A DNA stretch of 64,000 bases from positions 51,722-115,721 of the forward strand of contig JALHMX010000008.1 in NCBI GenBank assembly GCA_022843825.1, in the 5' to 3' direction. Of this stretch, positions 8,463 through 16,851 are shown one piece after another. The DNA comes from Pseudobdellovibrionaceae bacterium (GTDB lineage: Bacteria > Bdellovibrionota > Bdellovibrionia > Bdellovibrionales > Bdellovibrionaceae). The notes below the pieces were generated by a model, which was given only the letters and a program-made list of their open reading frames with translations, was not told where the DNA came from and did not search any database. The position numbers and the translations under genes are program-made. The stretch's first letter is position 1; each line of letters begins with the position of its first letter.

Positions 8463-10019
8463 ATGTTTGAGTTAGAAGAAAATGTAAGTATCGGAGCGAA
8501 TATCAAAGTCGTCGGTGTTGGCGGCGGCGGCAGCAATGCTGTAGCAACAATGATTGAAAGTGGATTGTTGGGGGTTGATTTCGTCGTAGCTAATACAGAT
8601 ATTCAGGCCTTGAACTCAAGTAAAGCCGGGCAAAAAATTCAGTTGGGATATGATTTAACTAAAGGCTTGGGCGCAGGGGCAAACCCTGACGTCGGACGCC
8701 GAAGCGCGATAGAGTCGTATAATGAAATCGTTGAGCAGCTTAAGGGTGCGGACATGGTTTTCGTTACTGCGGGAATGGGCGGAGGAACAGGAACTGGAGG
8801 AGCTCCAGTTGTTGCGAAAGTAGCGCGCGAACTTGGCGCATTAACTATTGGTGTAGTAACTAAGCCATTTATGTTCGAAGGCAAAAAAAGATCTAAACAT
8901 GCAGAAAGCGGACTGTCTGAGTTACGTGATAACGTAGATGCATTAATTGTTATACCTAACCAAAAATTATTAACTATTTCTGCAGAGAAAACACCACTTT
9001 TGGAAACTTTCAAAAAAGCAGATGAAGTTTTATTGCAAGCGGTTCAAGGAATTTCTAATTTAATTAATATTCGAGGCCTTATTAATCTAGATTTTGCAGA
9101 TATTCGCACAGTCATGGCTAACAAAGGTATGGCATTAATGGGGACGGGCAGTGCTTCCGGTGAAAATCGAGCGATTGAGGCAGCAACTCAAGCTATTTCT
9201 TCTCCATTGCTAGAGAATGTAAGAATCGATGGAGCTACCGGCATTATTATTAATGTTACTGGTGGAGCTGATTTATCATTGTATGAAGTGAATGAAGCTT
9301 CAACTTTAATTACTGAAGCTGCTAGCGAAGACGCAGAGGTTATTTTTGGTGCGGTTATTGATCCGACCATGGCTGATGAAGTCCGAGTTACAGTTATCGC
9401 TACTGGATTCGCTCGTGAAGAGAAAAAAGATTCGATAAACACAGCTCAAAATATGCATTCATTTTTGGGTAGCCCTACTTTGACTTTTGACTTAGGTGCA
9501 GGTGTTACTCCTCCTGCGCCAGCTATGACTCAAGAGCAAATGATGAAGATGATGCAGCAGTTTCAACAAATGCAAGGGATGCAAGCTGGAATTCCGGCGG
9601 CAGCTGCGGCGGCGCCTTTTATCCAAAACCCAGGAGCAGCACCGACTTTACCTTCGATTGAAAACGTTCAAGAATCAGTAAAAAGCTTTGCAACTCCTGA
9701 AATGGAAAATAATAAAACTGCGCAAAGCGAGCCGCAGTTTTCACAAGATTTTTCATCGGCAGTTTCTCCGGTTACTATGAATACTCCTCCTGAGTCTGCG
9801 ACATCAACAGCTCGCGATATGTTATTAGCTAAAGCAAAAGCTTTTAGAGAGAATCAATCTACTCCGGCGGCGACAGATGACAAAAATACTCATCCAGAGC
9901 AGTTGTCTATGATGGATGATCAGAAGCAAGTCGAAGAGGCCAAAAAGATGGCGCGAGATATTTTAGAAGTGCCCGCCTTCATTCGTAAAAAACAAGGATT
10001 TGATTTACAACAAGGATAG
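8463..10019 (+). CDS. ftsZ: Cell division protein FtsZ with long C-terminal linker
   Basis: The tubulin-like GTPase that forms the division ring. The GTP-binding signature GMGGGTGTGGAPV lies near residue 105, with IKVVGVGGGGSNAV at the N terminus and the T7 synergy loop region NLDFADIRTVM near 208. The globular domain ends around residue 320. After it comes an unusually long linker of about 170 residues rich in Gln, Met, Ala and Pro (for example PAMTQEQMMKMMQQ), then the conserved C-terminal peptide LEVPAFIRKK that binds FtsA. At 518 residues it is well above the usual 380-400. A strong ribosome site AGGAGG (8453-8458) precedes ATG 8463. The stop is two bases before the next start, so the phosphoesterase gene is likely cotranscribed. 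Confidence 0.97.
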   Translation: MFELEENVSIGANIKVVGVGGGGSNAVATMIESGLLGVDFVVANTDIQALNSSKAGQKIQLGYDLTKGLGAGANPDVGRRSAIESYNEIVEQLKGADMVFVTAGMGGGTGTGGAPVVAKVARELGALTIGVVTKPFMFEGKKRSKHAESGLSELRDNVDALIVIPNQKLLTISAEKTPLLETFKKADEVLLQAVQGISNLINIRGLINLDFADIRTVMANKGMALMGTGSASGENRAIEAATQAISSPLLENVRIDGATGIIINVTGGADLSLYEVNEASTLITEAASEDAEVIFGAVIDPTMADEVRVTVIATGFAREEKKDSINTAQNMHSFLGSPTLTFDLGAGVTPPAPAMTQEQMMKMMQQFQQMQGMQAGIPAAAAAAPFIQNPGAAPTLPSIENVQESVKSFATPEMENNKTAQSEPQFSQDFSSAVSPVTMNTPPESATSTARDMLLAKAKAFRENQSTPAATDDKNTHPEQLSMMDDQKQVEEAKKMARDILEVPAFIRKKQGFDLQQG

Positions 10020-10021
10020 TT

Positions 10022-10762
10022 TTGAAGTTTTGGTTTATTTCTGATCTTCATTTAAAAAATGATAATGAACGCAACAGTCAAATACTGTTGCGTTTTTTAT
10101 TGATGCTAAACTTAGAGCCTCAGCGCAATCAACTTTTTTTATTAGGTGATATTTTCGATTTTTGGTTATCTAGCGGAAAAGTTTTTGAAAAACAGTATCA
10201 AAAAATTGTCGAGGCGTTGTCTCAGTTTAAAAAGAACGGTGGCCAGATTTATTATTTTGAAGGAAATCATGATTTTCATATCGACGTTTACTGGACAAAA
10301 AAATTTGGTATTCAGGTCATTGAAGATGAGGCCTATTTTAAAATAGCCGATTACTTTGTTCGTTTAGAGCATGGAGACTTTATAAACCCCCATGATCATA
10401 AGTATCTGGCCTATCGCGCTTCAGTACGTCGCCCCTGGGTTGAGTTTATAGGGCATCTTGTTCCTGGTTTCATTATGAAGTGGTTTGGAGAGGCGATGAG
10501 TGCTAAAAGCCGCAAGAAAACCACACATTACTCTGCTAATAATGAAAATGAGATCAGACAAATGATCCGAACCCACGCGGAATCTATTTATGATGAAAAA
10601 CCGTTTGATCTTATAATCACAGGTCACATGCACGTAGAAGATGATTATACTTTCGATAAAAAAGGAAAAAAAATACGTTCAATTAACTTGGGAACGTGGC
10701 TTCAACGACCTATAGCTTTAAAAATAGAAGGATCTAACATAGATTGGATTGAGCTTAATTAG
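10022..10762 (+). CDS. LpxH-like metallophosphoesterase (UDP-2,3-diacylglucosamine hydrolase type)
   Basis: A 246-residue calcineurin-like phosphoesterase with all five metal motifs: ISDLHL at the N terminus, LLGDIFDFW (about residues 41-49), EGNHDFH near 81, EHGD near 116 and ITGHMHVE near 200. The order and the GDIFDFW form match LpxH, which hydrolyses UDP-2,3-diacylglucosamine in lipid A synthesis, but LpxH paralogues of unknown substrate are common, so the symbol is withheld. It starts with TTG 10022, five bases after an AAGGA site that lies in the last ftsZ codons, implying translational coupling to ftsZ. Its 3' end overlaps the convergent kinase gene by eight bases. Confidence 0.8.
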   Translation: MKFWFISDLHLKNDNERNSQILLRFLLMLNLEPQRNQLFLLGDIFDFWLSSGKVFEKQYQKIVEALSQFKKNGGQIYYFEGNHDFHIDVYWTKKFGIQVIEDEAYFKIADYFVRLEHGDFINPHDHKYLAYRASVRRPWVEFIGHLVPGFIMKWFGEAMSAKSRKKTTHYSANNENEIRQMIRTHAESIYDEKPFDLIITGHMHVEDDYTFDKKGKKIRSINLGTWLQRPIALKIEGSNIDWIELN

Positions 10763-11861
10763 GTAAGTGAAACTCTACGCGGACGCCATTTTCTATATTA
10801 TGGATGTGCATATGACCTTTAAGTGCCTTAATTAAAGTTTGGCAGATCGTTAGTCCTAGTCCCATACCTACAGAGTGGTTCATAACATTTTCATCAAGTT
10901 GAAAGGGCTTCATCATTTTATTCAGAACGGCTTCAGAAATGTTTGATCCTTTATTCGTAATAGAGATTAAAACTTTCTCATTTTGCTTTTCCGCAACCAC
11001 TTGAATATCGCTTTGCGCACTTCCAAACTTAATGGCGTTGTGAATAGCCCGATACATCGCAGTTGAAAGAATGTGGGCGTCGGTTTGCATTTGCGCAACT
11101 TCAAAATTAACAACAAGGTTTTGCTGTTTTTGATTCATGTGTGCCTTCATGTCTGCGGGCATATTTTTTATAATGCTTTTAAGGGAAACCGACTCTTTAG
11201 ATACGGGGATCATGTCGATCTCACCTTTAACTATAAGAAGTACATCATCAATAATTTTTTTCAACTTATCAGCAGATTTAACTATACGCTCTGTAAAAAG
11301 ATTTTGTTCTTCTGAAAGTAAAGTTTCTTTAAGTAAAGCAGAAAAGCTGATGATCGATGTTAAAGGGGTTTTTAGCTCGTGATTAATAAGAATCATAAAC
11401 TGAGATTTTGCTTTATCCAGATTTTGCAATTCATCTAAAGCTTCCGAGAGCTTTTGATTTTTAATTTTCAGTTCATTTTTTAAAGTGAACTTTTCATACG
11501 CTTGATTGACAGTATTCAGCAGATCGGTCGTATCCCAGGGCTTAGTAAGGTAGCGATAAATTTGGCCTTTATTAACTGATTCGATCACGGATTCAATATC
11601 TGTGTATCCGGTTAGTAAAATGCGTATCGTATCGGGATGAGTTGTTATAGATTTTTCAAGAAATTCTACGCCAGTAATTTCAGGCATACGTTGATCTGAA
11701 ATAATAATAGGAAGCGCTTTGTATTGGTCTAGAAAGTTAAAGGCTTCCAACGGGGTCGAGGCCTTTAAAACGGTGTACTTTTTTCGAAAGATTCGCTCTA
11801 AAGCGTCTAGATTGTTTGTTTCGTCATCTAAACACAATAGGGCCGGCTTTTCATTCATCAT
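10755..11861 (-). CDS. Receiver domain-histidine kinase hybrid
   Basis: A 368-residue soluble signalling protein with an N-terminal receiver domain and a C-terminal kinase. The receiver has the acidic pair CLDDE near residue 12, the phospho-acceptor Asp in IIISDQRMPEITG near 56, LLTGYTD near 86 and the Lys of YLTKPWD near 108, the form common to RpfG-type receivers. A short coiled linker leads to the HisKA box INHELKTPLTSI (His near residue 160) and HATPase N and G boxes NAIKFG and GMGLGLTICQTL. There is no membrane segment, so the input is likely phosphotransfer from another kinase. It is a single-gene unit facing ftsZ's operon. Its target is unknown. Confidence 0.88.
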   Translation of the reverse strand: MMNEKPALLCLDDETNNLDALERIFRKKYTVLKASTPLEAFNFLDQYKALPIIISDQRMPEITGVEFLEKSITTHPDTIRILLTGYTDIESVIESVNKGQIYRYLTKPWDTTDLLNTVNQAYEKFTLKNELKIKNQKLSEALDELQNLDKAKSQFMILINHELKTPLTSIISFSALLKETLLSEEQNLFTERIVKSADKLKKIIDDVLLIVKGEIDMIPVSKESVSLKSIIKNMPADMKAHMNQKQQNLVVNFEVAQMQTDAHILSTAMYRAIHNAIKFGSAQSDIQVVAEKQNEKVLISITNKGSNISEAVLNKMMKPFQLDENVMNHSVGMGLGLTICQTLIKALKGHMHIHNIENGVRVEFHLPN

Positions 11862-12038
11862 GATTTAAAAAGTTTATCGAAGGCTTATCTGTAGGTCTAT
11901 ATCACTTTGTAGGATTACACAGACGTAGGACGTAAGTCCTGATGACTAAGGGCCAAATTTATTTTGCTAAATATCTAATGATCTCAACAAAAGACCGATT
12001 AATGTTACATTAAAAGATAGTATGAGGAGATAGTCCCA

Positions 12039-14165
12039 ATGATTAAAAAATACTTTCAGTTTGCTTTTGTCGTAATGGCTTTATTTGCTATGTCATTGAC
12101 GTCGCAAAAAGCATCAGCACAAGTCGGTGGATATGCTAATGCAGGCATGTGGGGAACTGGTTATTACGGCGGAGTTCAAGGCTGTAACCAAAACTGGCAA
12201 CAAGGCGCTGGCGCAGTCGATATATCAGATGAAGTTTTAGAAGAACAAAAGGCTATACAAGAGGCTAAGCTACAGCTTCAAAAAGCGAAGCTTGATAAGA
12301 AGCGTGCTGACTCTGAAATGGATTTTTCTCGTCGTAAACTGGAAAGAGTTTTTGATTCAGAAACCATAGATTTTTTATTGGATACACATATAGAGCTTCT
12401 TAATCAATGTTCGGATTATAAATTGGCGACTGCCGCGGCTGCAGGCGCAGGAACGACGTCATGTTCTGTAGTTGATGCCAATGGTAATCCAGTTGAACAA
12501 GATGCGGCGGTTTGTGGTGGTAAAACTGAAATTCCAGAAAAATTAAAAACAAAATGGTTAGGACCTAATGGATACTGTACCGCTACGTCTCATGCAAAGG
12601 GCGGCGATGTTTCAACTAAAATTTGCAGTGATAACACTTTACGTCCCGAGGACGCTCCTAAATCGCGCTCGTATTCTACCAGCGAATGCGGTCGCTCATT
12701 AGCTAGCTACAAAAGATTCAAAATTCAAAGCGACAAAGCCCAGGGTTTAATTGAGCAAATGGAAGATGAAATTCGTGAAAGACAATATGCAATTTCAGAT
12801 GCGAAAGAACGAGCGAAGTTAGAAAGGCAGTACCGTCAGGCGAACACGACCGAAACAGATTGTGGTGAGGCCTGTATTGCTGGTGGTCGTGGTTATAACT
12901 ATGTAAAACCAAAACGCGACTGGGTTTCTGTGCTTGGTCAAGTGGGTGTCGGACTTGGTTTGGGATTCTTAGGAAAAAAATATGATGATCGAAATGCAGA
13001 ATATTCTGCACAGTTAGGTTACCCTCCACAGCAAGGCTATCCAACAGCTGTTTCTATGGGTCTTCCCTTTATTTTAGGTGGAGTCTACGGAGCGGTGAAT
13101 GGAACGGCCGGAGTTGGTGGATTTGGTTGTGCTGCTGGAATGCATGGAACTGGTGGAGTGTATGGTGCTGGCGTAGGAATGAATGGTCCGTTCGGCGGAG
13201 CCGGTGGAATTTACGGTCCTTATGCAGGAGCCGGCGGAGCCTTCGGGTATCCTCAGGGAATGTATGGAACACCATGGGGTGGAGGAATGTACAATCCTGG
13301 TTACGGAGCTGGCGGCATGATCGCAGGTCCATGGGGTGGATTTCCAGGTGGCGGAATTAATTCAGGTTATGCAGTTAATGGTATGGTTAATGGTGGATTC
13401 CCTATGGGCGGCGGATTTCCAATGTCGGGTGGAATGCCAATGCCCGGCGGAATGCAAATGGGCGGTGGATTCCAGGTGCCCGGTTATATGATGAGCGGCG
13501 GATTTCAGATGCCCGGCGGAATGCCACCAATGCCCGGTGGATTCCAGATGCCCGGTTATATGATGAGCGGTGGACTCGCAATGTCTGGTGGATTCCCTAT
13601 GGGCGGTGGATTCCAGATGCCAGGTGGAATGCAAATGGGCGGTGGATTCCAGATGCCAGGTGGAATGCAAATGGGCGGTGGATTCCAGATGCCCGGTTAT
13701 ATGATGAGCGGTGGGCTCGCAATGTCAGGTGGAATACCGATGAGCGGTGGATTCCAAATGCCCGGTGGAATGCCGATGACCGGTGGTTACATGGGAGCTG
13801 CAGCAGCTGGCGGAATGGTCAGCGCTCAGTATCAATTGCAAATGATGCAGATGCAGCAGCAAATGGTTCAGCAGCAAATGCAGCAACAAATGCAATACTA
13901 TCAAGCCCAAATGCAACAACAAATGGAAGCCTATCAACGTCAAATGGCGGTTCAGCAGCAAGCGGCTCAAGTTCAGCAAGAGATAGCTTCGTTGCAAGTC
14001 AGATTACAAATGCTATATTCAGGTGCGTATACGGGTAATGCGACATACAACACGGGATCAATTCCAATGCCGACAGTCCCTGGTGGAACAACATATCCGA
14101 CGTACCCAATGGGAACGGCTGTGCCTACAGGAACGCAAGTGACAGTTCCTTCAACCGGCCGTTAA
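12039..14165 (+). CDS. Secreted Gly/Met/Gln-rich repeat protein of unknown function
   Basis: A 708-residue exported protein that I do not recognise. A clear signal peptide ends at KASAQ (about residue 28). Residues 65-115 are a charged coiled coil (EEQKAIQEAKLQLQKAKL). A Cys-containing segment follows to about residue 285, with several paired Cys that could form disulfides. Residues 290-450 are Gly/Tyr-rich. Residues about 450-590 are tandem Gly-Gly-Phe/Met repeats (see the repeat entry). Residues 595-670 form a Gln/Met-rich coiled coil (MMQMQQQMVQQQ) and the tail is Thr/Pro-rich. The ribosome site GAGGAG at 12024-12029 supports the start. The composition suggests a surface or matrix-like structural protein; that is inference. 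Confidence 0.7.
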   Translation: MIKKYFQFAFVVMALFAMSLTSQKASAQVGGYANAGMWGTGYYGGVQGCNQNWQQGAGAVDISDEVLEEQKAIQEAKLQLQKAKLDKKRADSEMDFSRRKLERVFDSETIDFLLDTHIELLNQCSDYKLATAAAAGAGTTSCSVVDANGNPVEQDAAVCGGKTEIPEKLKTKWLGPNGYCTATSHAKGGDVSTKICSDNTLRPEDAPKSRSYSTSECGRSLASYKRFKIQSDKAQGLIEQMEDEIRERQYAISDAKERAKLERQYRQANTTETDCGEACIAGGRGYNYVKPKRDWVSVLGQVGVGLGLGFLGKKYDDRNAEYSAQLGYPPQQGYPTAVSMGLPFILGGVYGAVNGTAGVGGFGCAAGMHGTGGVYGAGVGMNGPFGGAGGIYGPYAGAGGAFGYPQGMYGTPWGGGMYNPGYGAGGMIAGPWGGFPGGGINSGYAVNGMVNGGFPMGGGFPMSGGMPMPGGMQMGGGFQVPGYMMSGGFQMPGGMPPMPGGFQMPGYMMSGGLAMSGGFPMGGGFQMPGGMQMGGGFQMPGGMQMGGGFQMPGYMMSGGLAMSGGIPMSGGFQMPGGMPMTGGYMGAAAAGGMVSAQYQLQMMQMQQQMVQQQMQQQMQYYQAQMQQQMEAYQRQMAVQQQAAQVQQEIASLQVRLQMLYSGAYTGNATYNTGSIPMPTVPGGTTYPTYPMGTAVPTGTQVTVPSTGR
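13390..13790 (+). repeat. In-frame tandem repeats encoding GGFQMPGGMQMG-type units
   Basis: Within the Gly/Met-rich gene the DNA repeats in units of roughly 36 bases (12 residues, GGFQMPGGMQMG) mixed with a YMMSGG variant. Two adjacent copies around 13610-13680 are nearly identical at the base level, and the cassette ending in the PGYMMSGG variant recurs at about 13483, 13551 and 13694. All units keep frame. The near-identity of neighbouring copies suggests recent slippage or unequal recombination, so copy number probably varies between strains. Confidence 0.85.
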
Positions 14166-14172
14166 TATTTGT

Positions 14173-15438
14173 TTGGAAACTGTTGAGATTAAAAACTGCT
14201 ACGATAGCCACGCCCATTTTGTTTCAACAGGGCGAAATCAACTGGGCTTAACACTAAAAACTTTGCAGTCAGCAGATGATGTAAAGAGTCTGGTGATTAA
14301 GCCCGAACATTTTCAGGGTGATTGGCTTGTTGGTTTTGGATGGGACAATCATCTTTGGAGAGACTCAAGTTTACCTCATAAAGACATCTTAGATAAATAT
14401 TTTCCAGACTTTCCCGTGCTGTTTGGTCGCGTAGATGGTCATGCGGGATGGATAAACTCCAAAGGTCTTCAGAAGCTTCAGTTACCTCATGATGAATCTA
14501 CCGGGGTATTACTGGAGCGAGATTATATACAAGCTCTCATGCAGTTACCTAAGCACTCAGAAACACAACTTAAGGCACAAATTAAAGAATCTATAAAAAC
14601 ATTTAATCAGGCGGGTTTTACCCATGTCAGAGATTTATCAATGAATTCTCTGACGGCCAACTTACTGCATGATTTGTATAATGCGCGAGAGCTGACCATT
14701 TGTATTGATGGTTTTATTACGGCAGAAAACGTTGTAGACCTTGAGCGTGCGTATTTAGATTTCCAAAAATGTCAGCAAATAAAAAATCCCTATTTACGTT
14801 TTCATGGTATTAAAATATTTATAGATGGATCCTTAGGTTCAGAAACGGCGCTTATTTCAAAAAACTATATTGGGAAATCTCATAATGGTTTGTTGGCATG
14901 GACACAAGATGAAATTAAAACAGCTTTGATTTACTGTTGGAGTCGAAAAATTGAGATAGCCATACATACCATAGGAGATTTAGCAGTAGATATTGCAGTA
15001 AAAGCGGCGCGGGAAGTGTCGGCTTCCGGATTGCTCGGCAAACTTCACTTAGAGCACGTACAGCTTATTTCTCCTCAAACCATTAATTTAATGAAACCAT
15101 TACATATCCACTGCCATATACAACCATCTCATTGGCTAAGTGATAAAAAATGGATTAAGTCTAAAATTGGTGATTTATCGAGCTATCTATTTCAATGGGA
15201 ACTACTGCGCAAAAATAAAATACCCTTTTCTTTTGGAAGCGATTCTCCAGTAGAGCCAACCTCCTTGGTACGCACCTATGAGGCGCTAAAGGATAGTTCT
15301 CAGTTTGAAATTCCTGCATTAACTGCAGACATATACTCTTATCACGCACATCCAGACCATACATGGACGACGTCTAAAACTGTCTTCGACACGGAAAAAA
15401 TTCATTCAGTTTATTTTAATGGAGAAAAAATTAATTAG
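14173..15438 (+). CDS. Amidohydrolase (YtcJ-like, amidohydrolase 3 family), N-terminally short
   Basis: A 421-residue metal-dependent hydrolase of the TIM-barrel amidohydrolase superfamily; the substrate is unknown. The metal motif DSHAHF occurs at residues 11-16, FGRVDGHAGWINSKGL near 96 is typical of YtcJ relatives, IFIDGSLGSETALI near 220 carries the position of the metal-bridging residue, IHTIGDLAVDIAV and LEHVQLI supply further His ligands, and FGSDSPVEP near 355 gives the catalytic Asp. Relatives have 50 or more residues before the HxH motif that form part of a small beta domain; here they are missing and the upstream gene leaves no room for them. The TTG start has no clear ribosome site. 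It overlaps the convergent next gene by four bases. Confidence 0.8.
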   Translation: METVEIKNCYDSHAHFVSTGRNQLGLTLKTLQSADDVKSLVIKPEHFQGDWLVGFGWDNHLWRDSSLPHKDILDKYFPDFPVLFGRVDGHAGWINSKGLQKLQLPHDESTGVLLERDYIQALMQLPKHSETQLKAQIKESIKTFNQAGFTHVRDLSMNSLTANLLHDLYNARELTICIDGFITAENVVDLERAYLDFQKCQQIKNPYLRFHGIKIFIDGSLGSETALISKNYIGKSHNGLLAWTQDEIKTALIYCWSRKIEIAIHTIGDLAVDIAVKAAREVSASGLLGKLHLEHVQLISPQTINLMKPLHIHCHIQPSHWLSDKKWIKSKIGDLSSYLFQWELLRKNKIPFSFGSDSPVEPTSLVRTYEALKDSSQFEIPALTADIYSYHAHPDHTWTTSKTVFDTEKIHSVYFNGEKIN

Positions 15439-16229
15439 TACTGAATCTGTACTTGATACTGACTAAGAAAAAGAATAACTGCGGCTCCCAATGCGGTGTA
15501 CAGAATAGGCTTTTTATATTCTGACCATAGACTTCTGGAATCAATGTTATCTTGAGTAAATAAAGCAGTCCTTTTACACTCTTCTTGAAACAGAGGTAAG
15601 AATTTTAGTGATTGTTTCTGACTGAGTGATGTAGAGAACTGAGGGTTTTCACAGTCGCCACTAATTAACAAATTTTCTTTTCCGGCATTAGTAAAAAATG
15701 GATCAGTATAAGGCGTTACGCGAGTTACTTTTACAAATGAAGTTTTGTATTTTAACTTTAAGAATTGTGTTTTAGTAAGTACTTTTTTGAGAACGACATA
15801 AGACTCTTCATCTGACACGGATTCGGATTGGTTTTGAAGTTCATAAACAAGGCTACTCAATTCATCCTTAAACTCCGTAAGTGCGTGGTTGGGGTCTATA
15901 GAAATTTGCTTGGAAATAATTTTTATTACAAGATCAGCTTGGCTAATGTCTAGATGTTCACTTTTAAGAATAGCCTTGATCTCTGATAGAGATTGTTTTC
16001 TAAAGTCCTCATTATACAAATTAATTTTTTCTAGAAAGCCTTCAAACTGAGGAGTAGAAGATTGAATAATGTTAGATTTGAAGTAGTCTTGTGTGCATAT
16101 GTACCCCTCCTGTTGACATTGCTTTAAGTAAGTACTAAGGGACACATCTTTTTCTGGAACCAATAGAACTTGAGCTAACGCCTGATGATAATGAATAAAT
16201 AATATTGTAAACACAGCAATTAGCTTCAT
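15435..16229 (-). CDS. Exported protein with C-terminal membrane anchor, Tad-cluster associated
   Basis: A 264-residue protein without a recognised domain. It has an N-terminal signal sequence (MKLIAVFTILFIHYHQALAQ) and a single hydrophobic segment at the extreme C terminus (about residues 242-258), so the body probably lies in the periplasm anchored to the inner membrane. Three or four Cys residues are present (KQCQQEGYIC near residue 37, SGDCENPQ, EECKR). It starts one base after the end of the CpaB-like gene and is the last gene of the minus-strand Tad block, which suggests a role in pilus assembly, but that rests on location alone. Confidence 0.6.
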   Translation of the reverse strand: MKLIAVFTILFIHYHQALAQVLLVPEKDVSLSTYLKQCQQEGYICTQDYFKSNIIQSSTPQFEGFLEKINLYNEDFRKQSLSEIKAILKSEHLDISQADLVIKIISKQISIDPNHALTEFKDELSSLVYELQNQSESVSDEESYVVLKKVLTKTQFLKLKYKTSFVKVTRVTPYTDPFFTNAGKENLLISGDCENPQFSTSLSQKQSLKFLPLFQEECKRTALFTQDNIDSRSLWSEYKKPILYTALGAAVILFLSQYQVQIQY

Positions 16230-16703
16230 TTATTTCTCCTCGTTTTGATATTCTATAGTGATATTTTTTCTCGACCTACTTCGCGCCAGGGAATTAGTAT
16301 CTTCTTCAGCTGCTTTATTTTGTATAACAGCATAGAAGTTTCCTGATTGTTTCATAATCCGATCTGCAAGATTTTCTTGGACTAACACGGCAAACAAGTT
16401 CGGATTATAAGGGGCTCGTATAATTTTGATTCTAGTTGCTATTTTTTGAGCTTGACGCATGACAGGGTCTCCCGTGTACAGATCTATAATTCCATGACTC
16501 TGAATTATAGATTGGATGATGTCTTTGTTTTCTAGCTCAATGGGAACCAACACATAGCCTTTAGGTATAATTGTATCTATTTGAAGTGGAGTAGAAATAG
16601 ATTTTTCTTTTGAAGAGGCCGCGCTAAAAATAGAGACCACGATTAGAACAACGAAGGCTATAATAAGGTGAATATTATTTTTTATTTGTTGTTGATACTT
16701 CAT
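16230..16703 (-). CDS. Probable CpaB/RcpC-like pilus assembly protein
   Basis: A 157-residue protein with one N-terminal membrane segment (about residues 11-28) and a periplasmic domain. The stretches IIPKGYVLVPIELENKD and IRAPYNPNLFAVLVQENLADRIM resemble the SAF/RcpC region of CpaB proteins, in which a hydrophobic VPIE-type strand is followed by a GD turn (LYTGDP). CpaB is usually 250-300 residues, so this would be a shortened form. It overlaps the 58-residue pseudopilin gene upstream and abuts the exported protein downstream. The CpaB call is tentative and gains most of its weight from the Flp/TadE neighbours. Confidence 0.5.
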   Translation of the reverse strand: MKYQQQIKNNIHLIIAFVVLIVVSIFSAASSKEKSISTPLQIDTIIPKGYVLVPIELENKDIIQSIIQSHGIIDLYTGDPVMRQAQKIATRIKIIRAPYNPNLFAVLVQENLADRIMKQSGNFYAVIQNKAAEEDTNSLARSRSRKNITIEYQNEEK

Positions 16704-16851
16704 ATCTGATCTCTTTACTTAGTTTGTTTGAGTTAGCATGTTTTTTATGACTTTCAATAAGCACTTGAAGTGCTAAAAATAAGCCTGCAAAAAAAACGAA
16801 GGTTATTAAAGTTTCAATCAAAATTTGTCCTGATTGATTGCTAGATGCCAT
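16675..16851 (-). CDS. 58-residue TadE-like pseudopilin
   Basis: A short gene encoding MASSNQSGQILIETLITF and onward to 58 residues. It carries a class III prepilin motif: a Gly at residue 8 followed by QILIE, placing Glu at +5, then an uninterrupted hydrophobic helix to about residue 32 and a basic tail (SHKKHANSNK). This is the same motif as in the TadE-like protein at 17.5-17.9 kb (RGQVFIES) and the Flp pilin (HGQGLIEY). It begins inside the 3' end of the 244-residue gene (34-base overlap) and ends inside the CpaB-like gene (29-base overlap), so it is coupled to both. It could be a minor pilin or a TadE remnant. Confidence 0.7.
   Translation of the reverse strand: MASSNQSGQILIETLITFVFFAGLFLALQVLIESHKKHANSNKLSKEIRYEVSTTNKK

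Noticed and set aside
11862..12038. Possible GEMM (c-di-GMP-I) riboswitch ahead of the Gly/Met-rich gene, with an AGGACGTAAGTCCT hairpin
   Set aside because: The small hairpin fits a GNRA-type loop, but the conserved GEMM core elements are not there, so it is only a 5-bp palindrome.
13390..13790. Repeat array considered as CRISPR
   Set aside because: The repeats are in frame within a gene, are direct with no spacers of unique sequence, and no cas genes are present.
13362..13997. Open frames on the minus strand in the Gly/Met-rich gene with repeated HSTWHLES-type sequence
   Set aside because: They are mirrors of the plus-strand tandem repeats; the composition is biased and the real coding signal and ribosome site are on the plus strand.
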